Shown here piece by piece: positions 21,687 through 30,145 of a stretch of DNA of 64,000 bases (positions are counted from its first letter, which is position 1; each line of letters starts with the position of its first letter). The stretch is from G963666535 sp963666535 (GTDB lineage Bacteria; Bacillota; Clostridia; Oscillospirales; Oscillospiraceae). Under the pieces are notes generated by a model. It had not been told where the DNA came from and searched no databases. It was given only the letters and a program-made list of their open reading frames with translations. Where the stretch lies: contig OY762913.1 of the NCBI GenBank assembly GCA_963666535.1, positions 868,001 to 932,000 of the forward strand, in the 5' to 3' direction. The translations under genes were made by a program, and so were the position numbers.

Positions 21687-22289
21687 TTACATATCTCTTC
21701 GCCCTTCCAACGCTCGCATTAGCGTTGCATCATCGGCAAATTCCAAATGACTGCCCACGGGAATGCCATAGGCAAGGCGGGTGGTGCGCACCTCAAATGG
21801 CTTCAGCAGGCGCGAGAGGTACATGGCGGTGGCCTCGCCCTCGGTATCCGGGTTGGTGGCCATGATGACCTCGTTTACGCCGCCTGCAGCGATGCGCTCC
21901 ACCAGGGATTTGATGTGCAGATCGTCCGGCCCAACGTGATTCATGGGGGAAATGACGCCGTGGAGAACGTGGTAGAGCCCCCTGTATTCACGGCTGCGTT
22001 CCATGGCAATCACATCCTTGGGATCGGCGACCACGCATATGGTGCCTGCGTCCCGCTTGGGGCTGCGGCACAGAGAGCAAGGACCGTCGCCTTCGGTCAA
22101 ATTTTGACAGACCGGGCAGCAGTGGATCGCGGTTTTTGCGGAGATGATGGCATCCGCAAAAGCGCGGGTGTCCTCCTCCGGCAGGGAGAGAACGAAAAAG
22201 GCCAGTCTTTGCGCCGACTTGTTGCCGATGCCGGGCAGACGGGCGAATTGCTCCACCAGATTTTCAAGGGCGGGGGGAAAGTATTCCAT
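21687..22289 (-). CDS. recR: Recombination mediator protein RecR
   Basis: 200 aa. Helix-hairpin-helix at the N terminus (LPGIGNKSAQRLAFF), four-Cys zinc finger starting CCPVCQ near residue 57 and ending CSLC, then a Toprim domain (ICVVADPKDVIAMERSREYRGLYHVL). Acts with RecF/RecO to load RecA onto gapped DNA. In many Firmicutes recR follows dnaX-ybaB; here it follows rpe instead, 18 bases downstream, probably in one transcript. Confidence 0.96.
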   Translation of the reverse strand: MEYFPPALENLVEQFARLPGIGNKSAQRLAFFVLSLPEEDTRAFADAIISAKTAIHCCPVCQNLTEGDGPCSLCRSPKRDAGTICVVADPKDVIAMERSREYRGLYHVLHGVISPMNHVGPDDLHIKSLVERIAAGGVNEVIMATNPDTEGEATAMYLSRLLKPFEVRTTRLAYGIPVGSHLEFADDATLMRALEGRRDM

Positions 22290-22307
22290 GGAGAAGGCTC
22301 CCTTCGG

Positions 22308-22952
22308 TTATATTCGCAGGGCGGCAATGGCGGCGGCGGGATCCTCTGCGCCGTATACGGCGGAGCCGGCGACCAGAACGTTTGCGCCGCTGTCTACCAC
22401 CTGCCGGACGGTTTTGGCGCTGATGCCACCGTCTACCTCCAGCTCGCAGGCGGGATTATACCGGTCGATATATTCCCGCACCGTGCGGATCGTGGGCAAT
22501 TGGCTTTCCATGAAAGCCTGTCCGCCGAAGCCGGGTTCCACCGTCATCACCAGCACCAGATCCAGACGGTCCAAATAGGGCAGGATGGCGCGGGCATCCG
22601 TGATGGGACGCAGGGCGATGGCTCGTTTCACCCCGCATTGCTCCATCAGATCCAGGGCTTTGACAATCCCCGTGGGATGATCGGCTTCCAGATGGACGGA
22701 AAGCAGATCGGCGCCCGCTTTGGCAAACGCTTCGATATAACGGGCGGGTTTGTCGATCATAAGGTGCACGTCCAGAAACAGATCTGTGCAGGCACGAAGC
22801 GATTGTACAACGGGCACGCCGATGGTGATGTTAGGCACAAAGGCGCCATCCATTACGTCCACATGGAGGTAGTCGGCGGTGGAGACACGTGCCACATCAC
22901 GGGCTAAATTTGCAAAATCGGCAGAAAGAATGGAGGGGGCAATTTTCAGCAT
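22308..22952 (-). CDS. rpe: Ribulose-phosphate 3-epimerase
   Basis: 214 aa TIM barrel. Interconverts ribulose 5-phosphate and xylulose 5-phosphate in the pentose phosphate pathway. Seen: IAPSILSADFANL, DYLHVDVMDGAFVPN, DVHLMI, VMTVEPGFGGQAF and EVDGGISAKT, covering the metal-binding His and Asp residues. ATG 22952 is used (GAGGATG just upstream); the longer open frame to 23075 begins in a hairpin-rich non-coding stretch and has no family similarity. Confidence 0.95.
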   Translation of the reverse strand: MLKIAPSILSADFANLARDVARVSTADYLHVDVMDGAFVPNITIGVPVVQSLRACTDLFLDVHLMIDKPARYIEAFAKAGADLLSVHLEADHPTGIVKALDLMEQCGVKRAIALRPITDARAILPYLDRLDLVLVMTVEPGFGGQAFMESQLPTIRTVREYIDRYNPACELEVDGGISAKTVRQVVDSGANVLVAGSAVYGAEDPAAAIAALRI

Positions 22953-23241
22953 GGTTTCATCCTCGTTTCCCAAGATTTCCGGCGGGACGACCGTCGGGGG
23001 CAAGCAAGTAGCGCCGCACCCAGTGTTCGGTTGGCGCATAGGATACATCAAGCGGAGAAGCCCAGCCGGTCCCACCGGCCGCTTGCGGAGCGCATGTCGC
23101 TCCGGTGGCTCTAGGACAACAGACGGCCTCCACCCGGACCCACCGGTTCCAGCCCGTTTGTGACGACCCGGAAGCCTGCCGCATCAGATAGCCGCCCGCC
23201 GGGGGTATTGTCCTTCGGTGGGCGGCAAGACTGGAATAGAC
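22953..23241 (-). other. GC-rich, hairpin-rich intergenic region
   Basis: 289 bases between ilvA and rpe. Perfect or near-perfect stems: GCCGGT-ccc-ACCGGC near 23069-23083, GGAGCG/CGCTCC near 23086-23104 and a ten-base stem 23191-23200 with 23217-23226. A 75-codon minus-strand frame (23184 to 22957) ends just before rpe but lacks a ribosome site. It may be a transcribed spacer or a decayed element. Confidence 0.4.
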
Positions 23242-24462
23242 TCAGTTATAAAAGTTTTCGGTCATGACAATGCGGGCGGCATATCCCTTTTCCGCCAGTG
23301 CGGCCAGAATCTTGTCCTTGTGCTTGTGGCCAAAAGCTTCCAGGGTTACCTTCAGCTCCACGGCGCTGGCGCGGTTAATGGAGACAAATTGGTTGTGGTC
23401 CAGCTTAATAATATTACCGTTCTGGTCCGCAATGATGCGGGCCACGTTCAGCAGCTCGCCGGGACGGTCTGGCAGCTGGACGGAGAAGGTGAAGATGCGT
23501 CCGCGATTGATGAGACCGTGCTGGACAAGGGAGGACATGGTGATAACATCCATGTTGCCGCCGGAAAGGACGGGCACCACGTTTTTTCCTTTGCAGTCCA
23601 GATGGGACAGGGCGGCGATGGTTAGAAGACCCGCGTTCTCGACCACCATCTTATGCTTTTCCATCACGTCAAGGAAAGCATCCACCAGCTCATCATCGTC
23701 AATGGTGATGATGTCATCCACATTCTGCTGGATATAGGGGAAAACCTGATCACCCGGCGTCTTGACCGCCACGCCGTCGGCGATGGTGACTACCGTGGGC
23801 AGCGTCACGACATGACCGGCCTTGAGACTGGCCTTCATACAGGCGGCACCCGTGGGTTCTACGCCGATGATCTTTACATTGGGATTCAGCATTTTAGCAA
23901 GGGTGGACACGCCTGCAGCCAGTCCACCGCCACCGATGGGGACAAGAATCACGTCCACGTCGGGCAGACTTTGAAAAATTTCATAGGAGATGGTACCTTG
24001 TCCCGTGGCCACATCCAGATCGTTGAAGGGATGGATATAGGTCAGTCCCTTTTCCTGGGACAGGCTGGCGGCAAGCTCCGCCGCGTCGTCAAAGGTGGAG
24101 CCGTGGAGAATGACCTCGGCCCCGTAATCCTTGGTGTTGTTGACCTTCAGCATGGGCGTGGTGGTGGGCATCACAATGGTGGCAGAAACACCGGCGGCTT
24201 GCGCCGCATAGGCCACGCCCTGGGCGTGGTTGCCTGCGGAGGCGGTCACCAGCCCCTTGGCCTTCTGCTCGTCTGTCAGAGTGCTGATTTTATAGTAGGC
24301 GCCCCGGATTTTGTAAGCGCCGGTAATCTGCATGTTTTCCGGCTTAATATAAATGTTGTTTCCGGTGGCCTTGGAGAAAGCCGGGCTGTACACCAAATTC
24401 GTGTTAAGGATCACGCCCTGCAGTACGTTTCTGGCCTGCTTAAATTGTTCCAGCGTCATCAT
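23242..24462 (-). CDS. ilvA: Threonine ammonia-lyase with C-terminal ACT domain
   Basis: 406 aa. PLP enzyme converting threonine to 2-oxobutanoate and ammonia. The PLP lysine is in ITGAYKIRGAYYK near residue 51; the phosphate-binding loop is VPIGGGGLAAGVS. A single ACT domain (~330-406, FSVQLPDRPGELLNVARIIADQNGNI) makes this the short, catabolic/IlvA-like form found in many Firmicutes. The ATG pair has AAGGAG upstream. It is transcribed toward rpe across the hairpin-rich gap, so cotranscription is uncertain. Confidence 0.93.
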   Translation of the reverse strand: MMTLEQFKQARNVLQGVILNTNLVYSPAFSKATGNNIYIKPENMQITGAYKIRGAYYKISTLTDEQKAKGLVTASAGNHAQGVAYAAQAAGVSATIVMPTTTPMLKVNNTKDYGAEVILHGSTFDDAAELAASLSQEKGLTYIHPFNDLDVATGQGTISYEIFQSLPDVDVILVPIGGGGLAAGVSTLAKMLNPNVKIIGVEPTGAACMKASLKAGHVVTLPTVVTIADGVAVKTPGDQVFPYIQQNVDDIITIDDDELVDAFLDVMEKHKMVVENAGLLTIAALSHLDCKGKNVVPVLSGGNMDVITMSSLVQHGLINRGRIFTFSVQLPDRPGELLNVARIIADQNGNIIKLDHNQFVSINRASAVELKVTLEAFGHKHKDKILAALAEKGYAARIVMTENFYN

Positions 24463-24823
24463 GACAGAAGTCTCCTTGCTGCTGTTTATTTTTCATATAA
24501 TATCATAATCTAGGATTGTGATATCATAATGCCGTCGGCGCGTCCCGCGCCGTGGCTGAAATTCCAGCGCCGTGGCACAAAGTGCCTTATGCGCATATCA
24601 TAACTGCTTTTGCCGTTATGATATCATCATATCGAATTATCTGAGTAAAGTCAATGCGGAGAGGTGATTTGCCCAGTGTTTTCAATCTGAGGCGGGTAAC
24701 TATGGGGCTGATAGGAACTGTGGCCAAATTTCTTGACACCCAAGGGTTGCGGGGGTAAAATAAACTATTAAATTAAAGGGTGACTTGCGCGTTTTGCAAA
24801 GCGCAGGGGAAGGGATAAAACGC
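24463..24823. other. Divergent ilvA/xpaC intergenic region
   Basis: No gene seen in 361 bases. GATATCATAA near 24520 recurs inverted as TTATGATATC near 24616, and a further CATATCATAA copy lies near 24593, making candidate operator repeats. GCGCCGTGGC also occurs twice (near 24547 and 24569). Confidence 0.4.
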
Positions 24824-25483
24824 ATGGCCAGAATCGTGAAAAAATCCACGTTGCCGATTTATCTGATTGCACTGGTGTGGCTGGTGTGGGGGCTGTTTCT
24901 GTCCCTGTATCAGGTCACCGATTATGTCGAGGCCGCCATTGTTTCCGTCATCGTATTTCTGGTGGCCAAGGCGGTGTGCAAGGACAAGGTATACGACACA
25001 CCGGAGCCGGAGCCGGAACCCGAGCCCGAACCTGTTCCTGAAACCACGGGGAATCCTGAATTGGACGCGCTGATCAAGGAGCGGGACCGCGCCGTGTCTG
25101 AGATGCGGCGGCTGAACGATAACATTCAGGATGAGACCATCTCCCGCCAGATCGACCATCTGGAGACTGTGACCAGACAGATCATTGCGCAGGTGGTGGC
25201 CGAGCCGAAAAAGCTGCCGCAAATCCGAAAGTTCCTCAACTACTATCTGCCCACCACACTGAAGCTGCTCAACGCTTATGACCGCATGGCGGCTGTGGGC
25301 ATTTCCGGCGAGAATATTGACACCACAAAGGGAAAAATAGAGACCATGATGCAAAACGTGGTGCACGCCTTTGATAAACAGCTGGACGCCCTATTCGGCG
25401 ACGAGGCACTGGATATTTCAACCGATATTACCGTGCTGGAAAACATGCTCAGCCGAGAAGGCCTCGGCGGACTTCAGATGTAA
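24824..25483 (+). CDS. XpaC-like membrane protein
   Basis: 219 aa. Two N-terminal membrane segments (about residues 9-28 and 34-52), a PEPEPEPEP linker near 60, then a helical cytoplasmic domain matching the XpaC family (named for 5-bromo-4-chloroindolyl phosphate hydrolysis; molecular role unknown). ATG 24824 has GGGAAGGG upstream; the in-frame TTG 24785 has none. It is directly followed by telA, the classic partner of xpaC in Firmicutes, pointing to a shared envelope- or toxicant-related role. Confidence 0.82.
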   Translation: MARIVKKSTLPIYLIALVWLVWGLFLSLYQVTDYVEAAIVSVIVFLVAKAVCKDKVYDTPEPEPEPEPEPVPETTGNPELDALIKERDRAVSEMRRLNDNIQDETISRQIDHLETVTRQIIAQVVAEPKKLPQIRKFLNYYLPTTLKLLNAYDRMAAVGISGENIDTTKGKIETMMQNVVHAFDKQLDALFGDEALDISTDITVLENMLSREGLGGLQM

Positions 25484-25502
25484 CAGAAAGGAAGATGCTC
25501 CC

Positions 25503-26696
25503 ATGACCGAACATAACGATAAGATACCCGAACTGACTTTGTCACCCAACACTGCTGTTGCCGCCGCACCTGCGGCCCCGGAGGCACCGTCGCTCACCCT
25601 TACGTCCGAGATTGATGTGGCTGATGCTGCCGCCGCCCAGAAGGCGCGGGATGATCACGCCGTCAAGCTGGACGAAAGCCAGCTGTCTCCCGAGGAGCGC
25701 AAAATGGTGGACGAGTTCGCCCAAAAGATCGACATTACCGATTCAAACGTCGTGCTGCAGTACGGTGCCGCAGCGCAGAAGAATATTGCGGGCTTTTCCG
25801 AAAATGCGCTGAGCAGCGTGCGGACGAAGGATCTGGGCGAGATTGGCGATGCGCTGTCCAGTCTGGTGGTGGAGCTGAAGGGCTTTAATCAGCAAGATAA
25901 AAAGGGCGTGTTTGGTTTTTTTCAAAAGAAGAAAAATGAACTGGCCGCCATGAAGATCAGCTTCAACAAAGCCGAGGTCAATGTGGACAAAATTGTGGGC
26001 GTGCTGGAAGGTCATCAGGTCACACTGATGAAGGATATTGCCATGCTTGACCAAATGCATGATCTGAACACCAAGTATTACAAGGAACTGACCATGTATA
26101 TCCTGGCAGGGAAAAAACGCCTGGAGTATGTCCGCGCCAATGATTTGGAACAGATTCGGAAGAAGGCCGCGGAGACCGGCGCGCAAGAAGACGCCCAGGC
26201 CTATAATGACATGGCAAACCTCTGCTCCCGCTTTGAGAAGAAAATTCACGATTTGGAGCTGACCCGTATCATCTCCATTCAGATGGGACCCCAGACCCGT
26301 CTGATTCAAAACAACGACACCTTGATGCTGGAGAAAATCCAGTCCTCACTGGTGAATACCATTCCTCTGTGGAAGAGTCAGATGGTATTGGCGCTCGGTT
26401 TGGAGCATTCCCGTTTGGCAACGGCTGCGCAGTCCGCCGTAACCGACATGACCAACGAACTGCTGCAGAAGAACGCCGATCTGCTCAAGATGGGTACCAT
26501 CGATACCGCCAAAGAGGCCGAGCGGAGTGTGGTGAGCATCGAAACGCTGCAGCACACCAACCAGCAGTTGATCTCCACCTTGGACGAGGTCATGAAGATC
26601 CAGACCGAAGGCACTCAAAAGCGCCGTCAGGCCGAGCTGGAACTGGGCCGTATCGAAGGCGAGCTGAAACAGAAGCTACTGGAGCTGCGAGGCTAA
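25503..26696 (+). CDS. telA: TelA family toxic anion resistance protein
   Basis: 397 aa, almost wholly helical and soluble. Contains the TelA core with YGAAAQKNIAGFSENALSSV, a long central coiled coil and SQMVLALGLEHSRLATAAQSAVTDMTNELL. Family members are linked to tellurite and antibiotic/bacteriocin tolerance, without a known enzyme activity. ATG 25503 follows GAAAGGAAG, 19 bases after xpaC; the open frame upstream overlaps xpaC and is not used. Confidence 0.9.
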   Translation: MTEHNDKIPELTLSPNTAVAAAPAAPEAPSLTLTSEIDVADAAAAQKARDDHAVKLDESQLSPEERKMVDEFAQKIDITDSNVVLQYGAAAQKNIAGFSENALSSVRTKDLGEIGDALSSLVVELKGFNQQDKKGVFGFFQKKKNELAAMKISFNKAEVNVDKIVGVLEGHQVTLMKDIAMLDQMHDLNTKYYKELTMYILAGKKRLEYVRANDLEQIRKKAAETGAQEDAQAYNDMANLCSRFEKKIHDLELTRIISIQMGPQTRLIQNNDTLMLEKIQSSLVNTIPLWKSQMVLALGLEHSRLATAAQSAVTDMTNELLQKNADLLKMGTIDTAKEAERSVVSIETLQHTNQQLISTLDEVMKIQTEGTQKRRQAELELGRIEGELKQKLLELRG

Positions 26697-26860
26697 ACGA
26701 ATCGCGTAGCGCCCGGGAACAGGACAACAGAGAGCCCAGCAGACCGAAAAACAGGTGGACACAAGTCCGCGGCATTTTCGGCGGAGGGGGGAGCAGTTGT
26801 CCGTTGTGGAGGGTGCAAAGCGTGACAAAACGAATCGCGTAGCGCCTGCGAACAGGACAA
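26695..26860 (+). repeat. Pair of 33-bp imperfect direct repeats
   Basis: Copies at 26695-26727 and 26828-26860 share AACGAATCGCGTAGCGCC and GAACAGGACAA with two mismatches between. The first copy starts at the telA stop codon and the second ends 27 bases before the next ATG. The 100 bases between them hold no ORF. Confidence 0.8.
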
Positions 26861-26887
26861 TATCGCCATTTAAGTAAGGAGATCCAT

Positions 26888-27991
26888 ATGAAATTCTTTC
26901 AAAAACGGCCTGTCGCCATTGTAATTACTCTACTGGCGATTGCGGCGGCGGTGGTTTATGGACAGTATAAGGCGCCCGCCCCGGTGGTCACGCCAACTTA
27001 CGGCGTTTGGGTACTGGATGAGGCCAACGTCCTTTCGGCAGACACCGAGAAGGCGCTACAGGCTTATGATGAGATGTGGGACACCTATTATAGCAGTGTA
27101 GTGGGCGTCGCGACCGTGAACTCCGCCAAGGGCTGGGAACTGGCTGATTACGCCACCCAGTTGGGAGGGGACTGGGGACTTGGCCCCAATGATATGCTGT
27201 TGCTTTTAGATGTGGGAGAGGGGAACTGGTATTTTGCCTACGGCGGTGACAAGATCCAGAGCGTGATGACAGAATCGGTGCTCTCCCCTTACTTCGAAAA
27301 GTACTTTTATGACAAATATGGAGCGGGAGACTATAACGGGGCGCTGCTGAGCCTGTTTGATGGCTTGGAAGAGTGCTATGTGAAGGTTTATACCGCCTCA
27401 GGCGCGTCCTCTTCTGCGCCGTCTGGTCAACCCGGATACGACTACAGCTATGCTGATGATTATGGCAGTAGTTCCTATTTCGACAATGGCTATCGTGTTT
27501 TGCATGGAATTGGTCGGCTGTTTATGCTGCTGATTGCCCTGCTGGTAATTCTATCCGCACTTGACCAGCGGCGGTATTACGCGTGGTACGGGCAATACGG
27601 CACCATGGCTACGCCGCCTGTCATGTTTGTTCCCATCTTGTTTTGGCACAGGCCGGGCAGCGTGTGGTTCCGAAACCGGCGCGGCCCACGGGGTCCACAT
27701 GGTCCTGGCGGTTTTGGACCTGGTGGCTTCGGTCCCGGCGGTTTCGGCGGTGGTCCTCGGGGCGGTGGCTTTGGTGGCGGTTCCCGGGGCGGTGGCTTCG
27801 GCGGCGGCGGCTTTGGCGGCGGCTTCGGAGGTGGCGGCTTTGGTGGTGGCGGCTTTGGTGGTGGCGGCTTTGGTGGTGGCGGCTTTGGCGGCGGCTTCGG
27901 AGGTGGCGGCTTTGGTGGTGGCGGCTTTGGTGGTGGCGGCTTTGGTGGTGGCGGCGGCTTCGGTGGCGGTGGTTTTGGTGGCCACCGGTAG
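26888..27991 (+). CDS. TPM-domain protein with long FGGGG-repeat tail
   Basis: 367 aa. A signal anchor (residues ~8-25) leads into a TPM/YgcG-type domain (~36-165, GVWVLDEANVLSADTE...LLLLDVGEGNWYFAYGG). A membrane helix follows at ~203-223, then a basic segment and a ~105-residue tail built of FGGGG/FGGG units ending GGHR. The tail DNA includes a perfect 72-bp tandem duplication (27809-27880 and 27881-27952). TPM proteins often sit with telA/xpaC, as here, and many have Gly-rich ends; this tail is extreme and low-complexity. AAGGAG ribosome site. Whether the tail lies outside or inside the cell depends on the topology of the two helices. Confidence 0.88.
   Translation: MKFFQKRPVAIVITLLAIAAAVVYGQYKAPAPVVTPTYGVWVLDEANVLSADTEKALQAYDEMWDTYYSSVVGVATVNSAKGWELADYATQLGGDWGLGPNDMLLLLDVGEGNWYFAYGGDKIQSVMTESVLSPYFEKYFYDKYGAGDYNGALLSLFDGLEECYVKVYTASGASSSAPSGQPGYDYSYADDYGSSSYFDNGYRVLHGIGRLFMLLIALLVILSALDQRRYYAWYGQYGTMATPPVMFVPILFWHRPGSVWFRNRRGPRGPHGPGGFGPGGFGPGGFGGGPRGGGFGGGSRGGGFGGGGFGGGFGGGGFGGGGFGGGGFGGGGFGGGFGGGGFGGGGFGGGGFGGGGGFGGGGFGGHR
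27809..27952 (+). repeat. Perfect 72-bp tandem duplication in the FG tail
   Basis: Bases 27809-27880 and 27881-27952 are identical. The unit encodes 24 residues with five Phe; within it a 15-base unit (GGCTTTGGTGGTGGC) recurs. Identity of synonymous codons across both copies indicates a recent duplication or assembly-sensitive slippage. Confidence 0.9.
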
Positions 27992-28046
27992 GGAACGGAA
28001 CCAGATCCCCACCGTAACACAACATTTTATTTGACACAGCCAGGAT

Positions 28047-28086
28047 AAAAAGGTCCGCCCATACATGCATGTGGGCGGACCTTTTA
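28047..28086 (+). terminator. Terminator of the xpaC-telA-TPM operon
   Basis: AAAAGGTCCGCCC and GGGCGGACCTTTT around an ATACATGCATGT loop. Confidence 0.88.
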
Positions 28087-28194
28087 TACTGCTTTTTTGA
28101 ATGGCTGGGGTAACCCAAGGCGACCTTTGCCGGAATACAGGAGGACAGCCCCGCATATAGTGTTCCATCAGTGGAAAATGGGGAGTGAAGTAGC

Positions 28195-28830
28195 ATGGGG
28201 GCTTGGCGTGATGAGAATGGGATCCTGCTGCGGGGAAGACTGGCAGGAAAACCTGTCTTTTCTCACACAAATCACGGCGTCCGGTATCATGTGTTCCCGC
28301 TGGTCGTTCGGCGGCTGTCGGAAGTAGAAGATCAACTGAACGTCGTCGTTCCGGAACATTTGTTAAGAAACCTTTCGCTGGAATCGGGTGAGATGATTTT
28401 GGTGGAAGGAGAGGTGCGGTCCTTCAATAACCGCAGCGGACGGGGCAGCCGGCTGGTGATTACGGTTTACGCCCGCAAGGTGCAGCGGGACGCCGGGGAG
28501 GAAGAAAACAAGCTCCATCTTGTGGGGACGCTGTGCAAGCCGCCCTCTCCTCGCCGCACCCCGTTGGGTCGGGATATCTGCGACTTAATGGTGGCCGTCA
28601 ACCGGCGGTACGGCAGAACCGACTATTTGCCGGTGATCGCATGGGGGGGGCTGGCCCGCGCTTGTGGCGGCCTTTCTGTGGGGGATACCGTGCGTCTGGA
28701 GGGGCGTTTGCAGAGTCGCTCCTACACCAAGCAGATGGAGGCAAGCAGCGAGGAGCGCGTGGCCTTCGAAGTGTCGGTTATGACGCTGGAGCGAATTGGA
28801 ACGGTTGACGAACGGCAGGATGTATATTAA
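28195..28830 (+). CDS. SSB-like protein with two OB folds
   Basis: 211 aa. Two tandem single-stranded-DNA-binding-protein-like halves, residues ~8-97 and ~105-203, each beginning with a LxGxL strand (LLRGRLAGKPVFSH and LHLVGTLCKPP) and each ending in an EG-x-(V/L)xS strand. It lacks the acidic tail of canonical SSB. The second half (RRTPLGRDICDLMVAVNRRYGRTDYLPVIAWGG) is closest to real SSB. Probably a PriB/SSB paralogue rather than the replicative SSB. ATG preceded by GGGGAG. Confidence 0.75.
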   Translation: MGAWRDENGILLRGRLAGKPVFSHTNHGVRYHVFPLVVRRLSEVEDQLNVVVPEHLLRNLSLESGEMILVEGEVRSFNNRSGRGSRLVITVYARKVQRDAGEEENKLHLVGTLCKPPSPRRTPLGRDICDLMVAVNRRYGRTDYLPVIAWGGLARACGGLSVGDTVRLEGRLQSRSYTKQMEASSEERVAFEVSVMTLERIGTVDERQDVY

Positions 28831-28890
28831 AATAAAAGTCTATGCTGAACGTGGCGTATACAAAGGACAAAACAAAAGGAGTTTTGCAAC

Positions 28891-29952
28891 ATGAAGACCT
28901 ATCAGATCGCGGTGATCGCGGGGGACGGCGTTGGTCCCGAAGTCATTGCCGAGGGCGTTAAGGCGCTGGATAAGGCAGCCGAATTGGACGGCGGCTTTGC
29001 GTTTGAATTCACCTATTTTCCCTGGGGCTGTGAGTATTATTTGAAGACCGGTCGCATGATGGCGGAGGACGGCTTGGAGCAGCTGGAGAAGTTTGATGCG
29101 ATTTTCCTGGGTGCTGTGGGATATCCCGGGGTGCCCGACCATATCTCTCTGTGGGATCTGCTCTTGGTCATCCGCAAGCATTTCGATCAATATATTAATC
29201 TTCGCCCTGTCAAGCTGCTCAAGGGTGCGCCCTGTCCACTTAAGGACGTGGAGCGCGAAGATATTGACATGACCTTTGTCCGCGAGAACAGCGAGGGGGA
29301 ATACGCCGGAAGCGGCGCATGGCTCTTCAAGGACAAGCCGAACGAAGTTGTGATCCAGAACGGCGTGTTTTCCCGCGTAGGCTGCGAGCGGGTGATCCGC
29401 TATGCCTACGAGCTTGCCCACAGGGAGGGGAAAACACTTACCAGCATCAGCAAAGGCAACGCCCTGAACTATTCCATGGTGTTTTGGGACCAGATTTTCA
29501 AGGAGATCGGCGAGGAGTACCCGGATGTGAAGACCTATTCCTATCTGGTGGATGCCGCCAGCATGTTTATGGTGAAGGACCCCAAACGGTTTGAAATTGT
29601 GGTAACCTCCAATCTGTTCGGAGATATCTTGACTGATCTGGGCGCCGCCATCTCCGGTGGCATGGGTCTGGCTGCGGGGGCCAATCTCAATCCCGAGCGG
29701 ACCTACCCCTCTATGTTTGAACCTATTCACGGTTCCGCGCCAGACATTGCGGGGAAGGGAATCGCAAACCCCATGGCAACCCTGTGGGCGGCCAGCCAGA
29801 TGCTGGATTTCTTCGGACATGAGGACTGGGGAAGGAAGCTTGTAGATGCCGTTGAAGCCACTATGGTAAAGGGAGAAACCCTTACACCTGATCTGAACGG
29901 AACCGCCACTACCACCCAGGTGGCGGACGCGGTGATTGCACAACTGAGCTAA
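28891..29952 (+). CDS. Tartrate/D-malate dehydrogenase family enzyme
   Basis: 353 aa, isocitrate/isopropylmalate dehydrogenase superfamily. The segment SLWDLLLVIRKHFDQYINLRPVKLL and GDGVGPEVI fit the tartrate dehydrogenase/decarboxylase and D-malate dehydrogenase branch (NAD, Mn2+), not LeuB, whose loop differs. The catalytic Tyr (SEGEYAGSGAW), Lys and metal-binding Asp residues (SNLFGDILTDLGA) are present. AAAAGGAG ribosome site. No tartrate or malate transporter is adjacent, so the physiological substrate remains open. Confidence 0.85.
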   Translation: MKTYQIAVIAGDGVGPEVIAEGVKALDKAAELDGGFAFEFTYFPWGCEYYLKTGRMMAEDGLEQLEKFDAIFLGAVGYPGVPDHISLWDLLLVIRKHFDQYINLRPVKLLKGAPCPLKDVEREDIDMTFVRENSEGEYAGSGAWLFKDKPNEVVIQNGVFSRVGCERVIRYAYELAHREGKTLTSISKGNALNYSMVFWDQIFKEIGEEYPDVKTYSYLVDAASMFMVKDPKRFEIVVTSNLFGDILTDLGAAISGGMGLAAGANLNPERTYPSMFEPIHGSAPDIAGKGIANPMATLWAASQMLDFFGHEDWGRKLVDAVEATMVKGETLTPDLNGTATTTQVADAVIAQLS

Positions 29953-29997
29953 AGTATAGCCGTGCGTTCCCCTAAATGAGGGAGCGCACTGCGAGAA

Positions 29998-30037
29998 AAG
30001 GCCTCCTGTCGTAGAGTTTTCTACGACAGGGGGCCTT
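29998..30037 (+). terminator. Hairpin after the dehydrogenase gene
   Basis: AAGGCC(T)CCTGTCGTAGA and its complement around GTTT; no long T tract follows. A second ten-base stem GTGCGTTCCC/GGGAGCGCAC lies just upstream at 29962-29989. Confidence 0.6.
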
Positions 30038-30145
30038 GCTGTGCCATGAGGAGAAAGGGACAGTCCCAATATTCCATTCAATCATGGGCCCACGTGAGTT
30101 AATCATCCCATTTAAGACCCATTCTGCCTGTTCAGCGCAATTCAA

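Noticed and set aside
22957..23184. 75-aa minus-strand ORF directly upstream of rpe
   Set aside because: No ribosome site, no recognisable family, and the DNA is dominated by hairpins.
27780..27990. CRISPR-like regular repeats
   Set aside because: The repeats are in-frame Gly/Phe codons of the TPM protein, contiguous and without unique spacers.
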